NCBI RefSeq assembly: GCF_009720825.1
Contig: NZ_WNKY01000001.1
Coordinates: 124,001-188,000 of the forward strand
Direction: 5' to 3'
Origin: Duganella radicis
Lineage (GTDB): Bacteria > Pseudomonadota > Gammaproteobacteria > Burkholderiales > Burkholderiaceae_D
Length of the DNA: 64,000 nucleotides
The position numbers and the translations under genes were made by a program. Below the pieces are notes generated by a model. It was not told the origin of the DNA, searched no databases, and was given only the letters and a program-made list of their open reading frames with translations. Within the stretch, counting starts at the first letter, position 1, and every line of letters starts with the position of its first letter. Positions 38,050-47,108 of the stretch are shown here, piece by piece.

Positions 38050-39047
38050 GACTGCCGTTCCTGGCTGCGGGCGATGTAAGGTTGGGCGAAGCGGGTATCG
38101 ACCAGCTCCGCGATGGCGCGGTTCAAGTCCGTATCGGCCTTGACCAGTGTTTCATCTTTCAGTATCGGCGCCGCGACCTGCAAGGCCTTCACGTGCTCCG
38201 CGCCCGGCTGCGGGTTGCTGAAATCACTGCGCAGCTTCACCTGCAACAGCGCCACCGGCAGCGACACCTTGGCCTCCTCCGACAAAATCCTGGCCGCCTC
38301 GCCTGGATTCGCGCGTATCCACGCGCGCGCCCGTTCGTAAGCCTTGATCACGCGCGCCACTTCCGCCGGCCGCGTGGCCAGGAAGTCCTCGCGCACATTC
38401 AGGAAACCATAGGTGTTGAACGCCACATTCCGGTAAATCAGCTTCGAGCCGGATTCCAGCTCACTGGCGGCCATATGCGGATCAAGGCCCGCCCAGGCGT
38501 CCACCTTGCCTTGCTCCAGCGCCGCGCGGCCATCCGCATGCTGCAAACTCACATGCGCGATATCGCTGCGCTTCAAGCCAGCCGTCTGCAAAGAGCGCAA
38601 GAGGAACAGATAAGGATCGGTGCCCTTGGTGGCCGCCACCTTCTTGCCCTTCAAATCGGCGACCGTGCGGATATTGGAATCCTTGCGCACCACCAGCGCC
38701 GTCCATTCGAGACGCGAGAAAATATATGGCGTCTTGATTGGATTGCCGTTCGCCTTGGCCAGCAAGGCCGCCAGGCCAGCCGAAGAACCGATGTCGATGC
38801 TATTCGCGTTCAGATACTCCAGCGCGCGATTACTGCCGGCGCTCAGCACCCAGCGCACCTGCACGCCATCGGCCTTGAATTCCTCTTCCAGCCATCCAAA
38901 GCGCCTGAGCACCAGACTGGCGGGCGAATAGTATGCGTAGTCGAGCCGCAGCTCCTTGAGCGGCGCGGCAACAACCAGCGAGACAGGGGAAAAGCCGGCA
39001 ACGGCGGCGCTACCGGCCGCCAGTTTCAACAGAGTTCTGCGCTTCAT
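38046..39047 (-). CDS. ABC transporter substrate-binding protein, aliphatic-sulfonate type
   Basis: A 333-residue SsuA/TauA-like (NMT1/THI5 fold) protein. The N-terminus MKRRTLLKLAAGS has adjacent arginines and may be a Sec or weak Tat signal. Motifs include DYAYYSPASLVLRRFGWLEE, IDIGSSAGLAALLAKANG, and LKGKKVAATKGTDPYLFL. It is the first gene of the transporter operon. Ligand may be an alkanesulfonate or similar; no monooxygenase gene (SsuD/TauD) is adjacent to fix it. Confidence 0.9.
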   Translation of the reverse strand: MKRRTLLKLAAGSAAVAGFSPVSLVVAAPLKELRLDYAYYSPASLVLRRFGWLEEEFKADGVQVRWVLSAGSNRALEYLNANSIDIGSSAGLAALLAKANGNPIKTPYIFSRLEWTALVVRKDSNIRTVADLKGKKVAATKGTDPYLFLLRSLQTAGLKRSDIAHVSLQHADGRAALEQGKVDAWAGLDPHMAASELESGSKLIYRNVAFNTYGFLNVREDFLATRPAEVARVIKAYERARAWIRANPGEAARILSEEAKVSLPVALLQVKLRSDFSNPQPGAEHVKALQVAAPILKDETLVKADTDLNRAIAELVDTRFAQPYIARSQERQS

Positions 39048-39066
39048 GTTTTCCTTGAGTGAGGCA

Positions 39067-39090
39067 TGGATGCTTTAAGTATTGCATCCA
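39067..39090. promoter_or_regulatory. Dyad upstream of the sulfonate-type ABC operon
   Basis: TGGATGC (39067-39073) and GCATCCA (39084-39090) around a 10-bp AT-rich spacer, 20 bp before the binding-protein start. Shape and place suit a regulator site; no T-tract suggests it is not a terminator. Confidence 0.35.
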
Positions 39091-39141
39091 CGCCCACCCG
39101 AGTACACGAAGAAATCCAGCTTTACATAGTTGAAAACCGCA

Positions 39142-40323
39142 TCAAGCCAGCGCTTCCGCCGGGCCGAAGAACTCATAGTAAGTCTGCGTTTGCGGCACAC
39201 CCAGTTCGACCAGATGCGATTTAATCGCCTTCATGAACGGCGTAGGGCCGAGGAAGTACGCTTCCACATCGCGCGACTCCGGCAGCCACCTGGCCAGGTG
39301 CTGCGGATTCAGATAACCGGTGGCGTCGGGCTGCGGCGATTGCGCATCGGCCTTCTCGTAGCAATAGAAGCGGCGCAGCTGCGGATGCTTGGCCGCCAGC
39401 GCATCGATATGCTCGCGGAACGCGTGCACACCGGCGTGACGCGCCGCGTGAATAAAGTGCACCGGACGATTGCCTTTCAGTGCCGCCGTCAGCATCGCCA
39501 GCGTGGGCGTGATGCCGACGCCACCACTGATCAGCACCAGCGGCTTGTCACTATCGGCCAGCACGAAATCGCCGGCCGGCGGGAACACGTCAATGCTGTC
39601 GCCCACATTCACCTGATCGTGCAGGAAGTTCGACACCAGACCGCCGTCCTCACGTTTCACGCTGATGCGATACGTGGTGCCATTGGCCGCCGCCGACAGC
39701 GAGTACTGGCGGCGCTGTTCGCTGCCATTCACCTTCACCGTCAGGCCGATGTACTGGCCAGGCTTGTGCGCCACCACCTTGCCGCCATCGGCCGGCGCCA
39801 GCACAAAGGACGTGATCTCGTCGCTTTCAACCGTCTTCGACACCACCTTGAAAGCACGGGCGCCACGCCAGCCGCCTTCGGCCAGCTCGTTCTGTTTATA
39901 AATGCCTTCCTCCGCGCCGATCAGGATATCGGCCAGTTGGCCATACGCCGCCGCCCAGGCTTCGATCACCGCATCGGTCGCCACTTCCGCGCCCAGTACT
40001 TCGCGGATCGCCTTCAACAGGGAGGCGCCAACGATAGGGTAGTGCTCCGGCTGGATTTGCAGCGAAACGTGTTTGTTGATGATGGTGTTAACCAGCGGGC
40101 CGAGATTCTCCAGCTTCTCGATATTCTTCGCATACATCAGCACCGCATTGGCCAGCGCGCGCTGCTGCGTGCCTTCGGTTTGATTGGCCTGATTGAACAG
40201 CGACTTCACTTCCGGATAATCGCGGAACATGGTCTGGTAGAAGTGGCGCGTCAGGGCTTCGCCGCCTTGTTCGAGGATAGGGACGGTGGCGGTGATGATG
40301 GCTTTGTGTTCGGTGCTCAGCAT
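39142..40323 (-). CDS. hmp: Flavohemoprotein (nitric oxide dioxygenase)
   Basis: A 393-residue protein, the usual length. Globin domain residues 1-138, with the proximal heme histidine in KHVSLQIQPEHYPIVG. The FAD domain has RRQYSLSAA, and the NAD domain has LISGGVGITPTLAML and a C-terminal YEFFGPAEAL. It turns NO and O2 into nitrate with NAD(P)H. Single gene; the AT-rich upstream 100 bp may contain an NsrR-type site but I could not define one. Confidence 0.97.
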   Translation of the reverse strand: MLSTEHKAIITATVPILEQGGEALTRHFYQTMFRDYPEVKSLFNQANQTEGTQQRALANAVLMYAKNIEKLENLGPLVNTIINKHVSLQIQPEHYPIVGASLLKAIREVLGAEVATDAVIEAWAAAYGQLADILIGAEEGIYKQNELAEGGWRGARAFKVVSKTVESDEITSFVLAPADGGKVVAHKPGQYIGLTVKVNGSEQRRQYSLSAAANGTTYRISVKREDGGLVSNFLHDQVNVGDSIDVFPPAGDFVLADSDKPLVLISGGVGITPTLAMLTAALKGNRPVHFIHAARHAGVHAFREHIDALAAKHPQLRRFYCYEKADAQSPQPDATGYLNPQHLARWLPESRDVEAYFLGPTPFMKAIKSHLVELGVPQTQTYYEFFGPAEALA

Positions 40324-40427
40324 GATGGTTCTCTCGGTCTCAATGAAGTTTTGACGTAAAGAAGTATATCATATGAATGTTTAAAAGCGCACAAAGCGCC
40401 GCCAAAAATTTTGACGGCGCGTCCGCG

Positions 40428-42677
40428 TCAGAGATCGAACTTCAATTCAGCGACGTAGGTACGTTGCGGATAAGGATGGAAATTCCAATATTGGTAGTTA
40501 TTCAGGTTATCCACGCCCAGCGCCACGCTCCACTGCTGACTGAGGCGATAGCGCAGGCGCGTATCCGCCGTGAAGTACTTGCTGGAGCCCTGATAGGCAA
40601 AGCCGTTGACGTCCGAATTATCCAGCGTTGAATACTGCTTGCCACTGTAGCGCGCTGCCAGCGTGACGGACAGCCTGTCGTCGAACGCATAAGTAGCCAT
40701 GCCGGTCGCGCGCCATTCCGGAATGCGCGGCTGCCACTTGCCGACGCTGGACGGGGCTTTATCGTTGCGAATGATTCTGGAATCAGTCCACGTTACGCTG
40801 GAACTCACGTCCAGCCCGAACACCTTGGCCACATAAGAGACCTCCAACCCCTTGGTACGGATCAGATCCACGTTCTGGATATTCGTCACCATCGGCAGAA
40901 TCAGTACATTGGTCTGCGAGTACAGCGCATCCGTGGTGCGCTCGCCAAACGCGGTCAGGCGCAGATAGCCTTCGGCCAGTTTGCGCTTGCCGGTCAGCTC
41001 TGTGGTCCACGATTTCTCAGGTTTGAGATTCGGGTCGTTGCTGGTCAACTGGCCGGCCGCATTAAGCCCGCCCTGATACAGCTCGGACACCGTCGGCATC
41101 CGTACCGCGCGGCCCAGCGAGGCTTTCAGCAACCAATCCTCGCTGGCCTGATACGCCAGCGCCGCTTTCGGCGAAACGTAATTTTCCGTGCGTTCCGCAT
41201 GCTGCGCCGAGTTGGAAGCATTGGCGGTCACGCCATCATGCGCATGCCAGTGCTCGAAGCGCGCACCCAGCACCGTCTTCCATTGCGGCGCGAACTTCCA
41301 CGTATCCTGCGCATACAGGCTGTTGATCTCGGTCTTGCCGGCGAAGCGCGAGGTCGGAGTGCCGACCGGTGCGCCGCTGATCCAGTCGTTGGTGGGCGTT
41401 TCCGTGCTGCTTAACTTGTAGGCTTCACGCTGGTAGCCAAAGTCCACGATGTGCGCCGCGCCGGGACGCCACACGCCCTTGGCGGCAAAGGTATTCCAGC
41501 CGGTGCCGCCCTGATTCACCAGACGTCCTTTGCCGCCGGTGAAGGCGCCCGGCAGTTCCATCGTGGCGGCGCGCAGCTGGTCCTTGTCGTAGTCATACAC
41601 GCTGGCTGCGACTTCCCAGTCGAACACGCCTTTGGTGTTGGTCTTCACCGTCAGGCCATGCATGATGTGCTGAAGGTCTTCGTTGGACAGATTGAAGTCG
41701 GTCTTGCCCAGCGTGTAGCCGCGGCCATTGATGTTGATCGCGCCGCTGTAGACCGGCTGCCCGGCCGCATCGCGCAGATACGAATTCGGACGGCCCTCGG
41801 AATCGTTGCGCCACAAGCCGAAGGTGTAGGTCGCGCGCATGGTTGGCGAAAAATCGTAGGCCAGCTTGGCCTTCAGCTGATCCTGCACCGTGTGATACTG
41901 CGTGGCCGCGCCCAGCAAGTACCACGGATTGTTGGTTCGATCGAGGCCAGCCACCGCCCCGGTCACCGGCGTGCCGGCGTTGCCGGTGGCGCCAGCGCTC
42001 AGCAGCCGCGTAGGAAAGGTCAGCGGCTGGCCCTCGCTGTCAGTGCGGCTCAAGTCCACAAACCAGGACCACGCGCCGTGGCGGTCGCCCAGCGCGAAGT
42101 TGCCTTGCTTGCCGTCGTACTTGTCATTGGTGCCGTAAAGCTTGAACGGCTGATGCGTCAGCGTCAGCTTGGCGTGCGCTTCAAACCTGGACGGCATGCG
42201 CGTGACGTAATCGACCACCGCGCCGACCGAGTTGCCGCCATAGGCCGCGGAGAACGGGCCATACAGCACATCGACACGTTCGATTTCCTCCGGGCTGACC
42301 ATGCCCCAGCGCGGCGCGAAGGTGGCGCCGTTGCCGAGATAATTGGACAGCAGGATACCGTCCGCGTACACCATCGAGCGTGCGCTGTTGCCGGTGCCCG
42401 ATGCGCGCGTGGACAGCACGGCGTGATTGTAGTCGCCGATGTAGCGCTTGCGGACCAGAAGACTGGGCAGGTACTTGAGCGCGTCCTCGGCATCGGTGGC
42501 GTTGATGCCGCGTTCGATATCGTCCCGCGTGATGCTTTCTATCGTGGTCGGGATTTGCGTCGGCAGCGAAGTAGGGCGGGTGCCGATGATGTTGACGGTT
42601 TGCGGTGCTTCTTCAGCATGGGCGGCCGCATAGGCGACAAACAACGCCAATGCGATTGGAGACATATTGGTTTTCAT
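40428..42677 (-). CDS. TonB-dependent receptor paired with a DUF2946 protein
   Basis: A 749-residue receptor. Start at 42677 (MKTNMSPIALALF) gives a signal peptide ending YAAAHA. TonB box-like QTVNIIGTRP, then the plug: DALKYLPSLLVRKRYIGDYNHAVLSTRAS, YADGILLSNYLGNG, IERVDVLYGPFSAAYGGNSVG. Barrel ends RTYVAELKFDL. The 61-bp gap from the DUF2946 gene suggests co-transcription. DUF2946 proteins carry a metal-like HCPYCxxH motif, so copper or another metal, or a metallophore, is a possible substrate; unproved. Confidence 0.85.
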   Translation of the reverse strand: MKTNMSPIALALFVAYAAAHAEEAPQTVNIIGTRPTSLPTQIPTTIESITRDDIERGINATDAEDALKYLPSLLVRKRYIGDYNHAVLSTRASGTGNSARSMVYADGILLSNYLGNGATFAPRWGMVSPEEIERVDVLYGPFSAAYGGNSVGAVVDYVTRMPSRFEAHAKLTLTHQPFKLYGTNDKYDGKQGNFALGDRHGAWSWFVDLSRTDSEGQPLTFPTRLLSAGATGNAGTPVTGAVAGLDRTNNPWYLLGAATQYHTVQDQLKAKLAYDFSPTMRATYTFGLWRNDSEGRPNSYLRDAAGQPVYSGAININGRGYTLGKTDFNLSNEDLQHIMHGLTVKTNTKGVFDWEVAASVYDYDKDQLRAATMELPGAFTGGKGRLVNQGGTGWNTFAAKGVWRPGAAHIVDFGYQREAYKLSSTETPTNDWISGAPVGTPTSRFAGKTEINSLYAQDTWKFAPQWKTVLGARFEHWHAHDGVTANASNSAQHAERTENYVSPKAALAYQASEDWLLKASLGRAVRMPTVSELYQGGLNAAGQLTSNDPNLKPEKSWTTELTGKRKLAEGYLRLTAFGERTTDALYSQTNVLILPMVTNIQNVDLIRTKGLEVSYVAKVFGLDVSSSVTWTDSRIIRNDKAPSSVGKWQPRIPEWRATGMATYAFDDRLSVTLAARYSGKQYSTLDNSDVNGFAYQGSSKYFTADTRLRYRLSQQWSVALGVDNLNNYQYWNFHPYPQRTYVAELKFDL

Positions 42678-42737
42678 TGTATTCCTGATGATGCGTATAG
42701 ATGGCCGCAGCTCACGGCTGCGGAGCAAAGCCAACGA

Positions 42738-43097
42738 TCAGGAAAAGGCGGGCGGGCCGCGCGGGCTGGCGGCGCGCCAAGTGTGCAGCGGCTGCGGCGC
42801 CGTGTAGAACAGCGGCGGATAGAAATCATGGCCGCCGATGACGGCGAAGCCGATCAGGCCCGGCGGTTCCAGCGCAGGCGCACCGCCATGCGTGGCGCAG
42901 TAAGGGCAGTGCTCCATGCCGTGCATGATGTTGGTGGGCGCTTTTTTGCCGGGACCATCGACCGAGCACATCTCCGCCAGCACGCCGGTGGTGGACGCCG
43001 CCAGCGCATGCGACACCGTCGGCGCGAGCGCGGCAAACAGGACGGTCAGCATGGCGATCCACAAATGCAGCGTTTGGCGTCGGAGAGTCTTGAGCAT
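42738..43097 (-). CDS. DUF2946-family exported protein
   Basis: A 119-residue protein starting MLKTLRRQTLHLWIAML, followed by a hydrophobic signal/anchor ending SHALA. The typical DUF2946 core is present: EMCSVDG, then MEHCPYCATHGG. Cysteines and histidines suggest metal binding in the periplasm. Family members commonly precede TonB receptors or copper genes. A 15-residue N-terminal extension (start 43115) is possible but less typical. Confidence 0.8.
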   Translation of the reverse strand: MLKTLRRQTLHLWIAMLTVLFAALAPTVSHALAASTTGVLAEMCSVDGPGKKAPTNIMHGMEHCPYCATHGGAPALEPPGLIGFAVIGGHDFYPPLFYTAPQPLHTWRAASPRGPPAFS

Positions 43098-43135
43098 TCG
43101 GCAATTATAGCCCATGGCCAGAATCGCTGGAAATT

Positions 43136-43154
43136 GAGAATGAGAAGTGTTATC
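43136..43154. promoter_or_regulatory. Predicted Fur box upstream of the FecA-like receptor
   Basis: GAGAATGAGAAGTGTTATC matches the 19-bp Fur consensus GATAATGATAATCATTATC in 14 positions. It ends 35 bp before the receptor start, in the 92-bp gap shared with the DUF2946 gene, so iron control of both directions is possible. Confidence 0.6.
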
Positions 43155-43188
43155 ATTTAAAAAGTTCTTTATAACAATCTTTCCTCAT

Positions 43189-45243
43189 ATGCCCGAATTC
43201 AAACTGACCGCACTGGCTGCCGCTGTATCCGTCCTGCTGGCCCCGACTGTCCACGCCCAACAAACCGAAGAGACGCCAATGGAATCAATCCAGGTATCGG
43301 GCAGCTGGCTGGGTTCGGGCCTGCAAAACAGCGTGAAGAATTTTGCCGGCGCGCGTACCGTGGTGGGCAAGGAAGACATCGCCGAAAGCGGCGCGGCCAA
43401 CATCGGCGACGTGCTGCGCCGGATTCCGGGCGTACAAGCGAGCGACAACTCGGGCACGGCCGGCAGCGCCATTTCGCTCAACATTGGCGTGCGCGGGCTG
43501 ACCGGGCGCTACTCGCCGCGTTCGACCGTGCTGCTGGACGGCATCCCGCTGGCGGTGGCGCCGTACGGCCAGCCGCAACTGTCGTTCGCGCCGGTGAGCC
43601 TGAACAATATTGAATCGATCGACGTGGTGCGCGGTGGCGGCGCGGTGCGTTACGGCCCGCAAAACGTCGGCGGCATCATCAACTTCCGCAGCCGCGCGAT
43701 ACCGGAAGGCGAAGGCCTGAGCGGCGACGCCAGCGTGCGCTACAACGACTTCGGCCAGGGCGGCAGCAACCGGCAGTACAGCGCGTTTGTCGGCGGCACC
43801 GCCAGCAACGGCTTTGGCGTGGCGCTGATGTACTCGGGCATGGAAGGCTCCGAATGGCGCAAGAGCAGTGACGAGCGCGTCAACGACGTCGCGCTGAAAT
43901 TCCGCTACCCGCTGGACCAGCACAGCGAGGTGTATGGCAAGCTATCGTACTACGACGTACTGTCGCGCACGCCGGGCGGCCTGACCGTAGCGCAGTACAA
44001 CGCCGATCCCTACCAGAACACCCGTCCGACCGACTTCTGGAGCGGCGACCGCAAGGGCGTGGACGTGGGCTACCTGAATACCATCTCGGCCACGCAGGAA
44101 TTCGAAGTCAAGGCCTACTACAACGAAAGCTTCCGCCAGAGCGCGTTGATCAACGCGGCCAAGACCCAGCTCACCTGGCAGCCCCGCAATTACCAGGTCA
44201 CCGGCATCGAACCGCGCTACACCCAGCGCTTCAACGCCGGCGGCATGACGCACGACCTGACGGTGGGCTACCGCTACCTGCGCGAGCGCGGCGACGACAA
44301 CAGCTACAATCAGACCGTGACCACCGGCGCGAACGGCGCCACCACCACCTTCATCAACAGCACCGATGCGCACGCGGCCTACATTGACGACCGCATCGCG
44401 CTGGGCGCATGGCGCATCACGCCGGGCGTGCGCTACGAGAAAATCTCCTCGACGCGCGACGACGTGGCTTCCAGGTCCAGCTTCGAGACCGACAACAACA
44501 AAGCCCTGCCATCGCTGAACGTGGCCTACCTGGTGAACCGCGCGCTGACCGTATTCGTCAACTACACCACCTCGTTTGGCGCTGTGCAGAACACCCAGCT
44601 GAATTCGCAAACGCCGGCCAATCCGCTGAAACCGGAACTGGCCAAAACCGCCGAAGTGGGCGCGCGCTGGAAAACCGCCGCGTTGAGCGCCGAAGTGACG
44701 GCTTTCAAACTCAAGTTCGACAACCAGATCGCGCAAGTGCCGGGCATCACCCCGGCCACCTTCCAGAACATTGGCGCGACCAAACACGACGGCATCGAAA
44801 CCGCGGTGGACTACAGCTTCGACCCGGCCGGCGCGTTGGCTGGGCTGAACGTCTACGCCAACTACACCTACACCAAAGCCATCCAGGAATCGGGTGCGAC
44901 GGCGGGGCTGGACGTGCCGTTCTACGCGCGCAACACCGACACCGTGGGCGCGCGCTACCGCGTGGGGGCGTGGACCGCCAACCTGTCGAGTACGCATCAA
45001 AGCAAGCAATACTCCGACACCGCCAACACCGTGGCGGAAGCGGCCAACGGCGGTGTCGGCCTGATTCCGGGTTTCCGCGTATGGAATGCGCAACTGTCAT
45101 GGAAACCGGGCGCCTACGAAGTGGCGGCCGGCGTCAACAACCTGGCGGACAAGCGCTACTACACCCGCAATGTCGACGGCAACGCGGGCCGCATGACCGC
45201 CGCCCCGCGCACCGCCTACCTCCAACTGCGCGTCACCTACTAA
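43189..45243 (+). CDS. FecA-like TonB-dependent siderophore receptor
   Basis: A 684-residue receptor. Start at 43189 (MPEFKLTALAAA) gives a signal peptide ending TVHAQ; an extension to 43147 would run through the Fur box. Plug motifs: DVLRRIPGVQASDNSG, NIGVRGLTGRYSPRSTVLLDG, IESIDVVRGGGAVRYGPQNVGG, as in FecA-type ferric-citrate receptors. Barrel ends RTAYLQLRVTY. No FecIR-type sigma/anti-sigma genes adjoin and no N-terminal signalling domain is present, so it is a plain transport receptor. Ferric hydroxycarboxylate is the likely cargo. Confidence 0.88.
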   Translation: MPEFKLTALAAAVSVLLAPTVHAQQTEETPMESIQVSGSWLGSGLQNSVKNFAGARTVVGKEDIAESGAANIGDVLRRIPGVQASDNSGTAGSAISLNIGVRGLTGRYSPRSTVLLDGIPLAVAPYGQPQLSFAPVSLNNIESIDVVRGGGAVRYGPQNVGGIINFRSRAIPEGEGLSGDASVRYNDFGQGGSNRQYSAFVGGTASNGFGVALMYSGMEGSEWRKSSDERVNDVALKFRYPLDQHSEVYGKLSYYDVLSRTPGGLTVAQYNADPYQNTRPTDFWSGDRKGVDVGYLNTISATQEFEVKAYYNESFRQSALINAAKTQLTWQPRNYQVTGIEPRYTQRFNAGGMTHDLTVGYRYLRERGDDNSYNQTVTTGANGATTTFINSTDAHAAYIDDRIALGAWRITPGVRYEKISSTRDDVASRSSFETDNNKALPSLNVAYLVNRALTVFVNYTTSFGAVQNTQLNSQTPANPLKPELAKTAEVGARWKTAALSAEVTAFKLKFDNQIAQVPGITPATFQNIGATKHDGIETAVDYSFDPAGALAGLNVYANYTYTKAIQESGATAGLDVPFYARNTDTVGARYRVGAWTANLSSTHQSKQYSDTANTVAEAANGGVGLIPGFRVWNAQLSWKPGAYEVAAGVNNLADKRYYTRNVDGNAGRMTAAPRTAYLQLRVTY

Positions 45244-45277
45244 ACTCCGGGGTCAGGTCCTCCATTTCTACACGAAC
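45244..45277. repeat. Left 34-bp inverted end of the RAYT element
   Basis: Exact reverse complement of 46179-46212. It begins one base after the receptor stop codon and contains the segment GGGGTCAGGTCCTCC. Confidence 0.9.
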
Positions 45278-45286
45278 CCGACAGTA

Positions 45287-46120
45287 TCAGCGGTGTTTTT
45301 TTACGGCGCGGCTGACCGTCGTGTGCGCTACGCCGAAGTGCCGGGCGATTTCGGTCAACGTGTAGGCTCGCGAGCGGTAGGCTTCTGCCATTGCCAAGTC
45401 GCGATCGGGAAAGCGTTCTTGATAAGCTGCCAGCGATAAGCTCACTGCGCTACGCTGGATCTTGGTGATGCCATCCCGGCTGGAGGCATCGTTGGCTTGC
45501 TGATGTCGTGCGATGAAGTCTTGGCTTCCGAGGATGAGTTGCCGATAAGTGTTTTTCAGTGGGCTTTCGAGGCCCATGCCTGCCAGCACGAATATCTTGT
45601 AGCCATCTATCGCGAGTTTCCTGTCCGGACTGAAGTTGGAAAGTAGCCAGACGATATCCAGCCATAACGGAACCTTGTTGTTGGCGCATACGTAGTTGAA
45701 GTTGCTCCAAGGCCAATCTTCTGGCCGACCAACCATTCCCGCGCGCACTGGGTTCAGCACGATGTAGCGCGACAGTTCAAGAAGATAGTTTTGCCTTTCC
45801 ACAAGAATTGCCTGGTAGCGTCCTTGAAACACATGTCCCACAAGCTTATGTCGCCGGTTGAAGTACTGGGAATACACGCCATTGAGTTGACGCATTCCTT
45901 GCGCCAATTTGCCATCCAACGTTTCGACCAGAAGGTGATAGTGGTTTCCCATTTGGCAGAAGGCATGGACCGAAAACCTGAAATGCGCGCATACCTCGGC
46001 AAGTGTCTGTAGCCACATCGCTCGATCGGTGTCGTCGCGGAAAATGGCTGATTTGCGGTCACCACGACTGGTGACGTGGTAAAGCGCTCCGGGATATTCA
46101 ATTCTGAGAGGACGTGTCAT
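45287..46120 (-). CDS. REP-associated tyrosine transposase (RAYT, TnpA_REP)
   Basis: A 277-residue Y1-transposase-family protein. Opening RPLRIEYPGALYHVTSRGD is the family hallmark. The HuH metal site is in MGNHYHLLVET, and the nucleophile Tyr is in LSRYIVLNPVRAG. A C-terminal helix-turn-helix (LTEIARHFGVAHTTVSRAVKK) is typical of the longer RAYTs. All catalytic residues seem intact, so it may be active on single-stranded REP DNA. Confidence 0.92.
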   Translation of the reverse strand: MTRPLRIEYPGALYHVTSRGDRKSAIFRDDTDRAMWLQTLAEVCAHFRFSVHAFCQMGNHYHLLVETLDGKLAQGMRQLNGVYSQYFNRRHKLVGHVFQGRYQAILVERQNYLLELSRYIVLNPVRAGMVGRPEDWPWSNFNYVCANNKVPLWLDIVWLLSNFSPDRKLAIDGYKIFVLAGMGLESPLKNTYRQLILGSQDFIARHQQANDASSRDGITKIQRSAVSLSLAAYQERFPDRDLAMAEAYRSRAYTLTEIARHFGVAHTTVSRAVKKHR

Positions 46121-46178
46121 CCCGATAAGGTAAGCAATCCATCTTCGGAGGGCTTGTTGCGGATCAGAGAAAAGACGA

Positions 46179-46212
46179 GTTCGTGTAGAAATGGAGGACC
46201 TGACCCCGGAGT
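46179..46212. repeat. Right 34-bp inverted end of the RAYT element
   Basis: Exact reverse complement of 45244-45277. It lies upstream of the RAYT gene and 144 bp before the Crp/Fnr gene. The 143 bp between them holds an ATAGGACTACA / GTAGGACTAAG pair of imperfect repeats and presumably the promoter of the regulator. Confidence 0.9.
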
Positions 46213-46355
46213 GTAGCCCGGTGTCGACGTAGGACTAAGATGACATTTTGCAATGTTCGTAACCTACATAGGACTACAAGGTGCTCCTATACCGGCGGTT
46301 TAGGCCGCTGGATATAGTGTCTACATCGACAACAGACAACTCATCGGGGCACATT

Positions 46356-47108
46356 ATGAACACGATCCCTACCTCTCCAGCCGCGTCCCAGACCATCAGC
46401 TTGATCGGTGCGCAACAGAATGATTTGCTGCGCGCCCTGTCGCGCGAGGATTTGCTGGCTTTGTTCGGTGATCTGGAATTGGTCGCTTTGCCGGAAGGGA
46501 AGCATCTGTTTGACTACGGCGATGCCATCGATTACACCTATTTCCCCACCAACGCCATCGTCTCCCTGCAATATGTGATGGAAGATGGCGCCACCACCGA
46601 GATTGCCGTGGTCGGCCGCGAAGGCGTGGTGGGCGTGGCCCTGCATCCGACCGAACGCGCCAGCTATGCCGCCGTGGTGCAGACCGCCGGCTATGGCTAC
46701 CGCCTGAAAACCGCCGTGCTGCGCGAAGTGTTCTACACCGGCGGCCCGCTGGCCCAGCAGCTGATGCGCTACACCAGCATGATGTTCGCCCAGTTGGCCC
46801 AAAGCGTGGCCGGCAGCCGTCATACCAGCATCGAACAGAAGCTGTGCGGCTGGCTGTTGGAACGGCTCGACCGCTCGCTCAGCAACGAATTGAAAGTCAC
46901 GCAGGAAATGATCGCCAATATGCTGGGCGTGCGCCGTGAAAGCATTACTGGCGCCGCCGGCAAGTTGTCGCAGGAAGGTTTGATTACGTATCGCCGCGGC
47001 TGCGTCACGGTGCTGGACCGCGATGGCATGGAACGCCGCGCCGGCAGCTGCTATCAAGCACGTGGCGCTGTGATCGCCACCCCGGCGCCACAACGTTACG
47101 CCGCTTGA
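46356..47108 (+). CDS. Crp/Fnr-family transcriptional regulator
   Basis: A 250-residue regulator. Cyclic-nucleotide-binding-like beta-roll (residues 30-150: LPEGKHLFDYGDAIDYTYFPTNAIVS, VVGREGVVGVAL). A Crp-type winged helix follows (VTQEMIANMLGVRRESITGAAGKL, GLITYRRGCVTVLDRDGME). No N-terminal cysteines for an FeS cluster and no conserved cAMP-site arginine in the usual setting, so the signal is unknown. The ATG at 46356 is preferred over the longer frame because the family begins near there. Confidence 0.88.
   Translation: MNTIPTSPAASQTISLIGAQQNDLLRALSREDLLALFGDLELVALPEGKHLFDYGDAIDYTYFPTNAIVSLQYVMEDGATTEIAVVGREGVVGVALHPTERASYAAVVQTAGYGYRLKTAVLREVFYTGGPLAQQLMRYTSMMFAQLAQSVAGSRHTSIEQKLCGWLLERLDRSLSNELKVTQEMIANMLGVRRESITGAAGKLSQEGLITYRRGCVTVLDRDGMERRAGSCYQARGAVIATPAPQRYAA

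Larger units (their letters stand above)
45244..46212. mobile_element. RAYT element with perfect 34-bp inverted ends
   Basis: A 969-bp unit: 34-bp end, RAYT gene on the minus strand, about 58 bp, 34-bp end inverted. No target-site duplication is visible outside the ends (TAA on the left, GTAG on the right). Inserted exactly behind the FecA-like receptor stop, harming neither neighbour. The ends resemble REP-type sequences mobilised by RAYTs. Confidence 0.8.

Noticed and set aside
40324..40427. Possible NsrR site upstream of hmp (AT-rich, TATATCATAT)
   Set aside because: Only four or five paired bases are symmetric; too weak to call against the known NsrR consensus.
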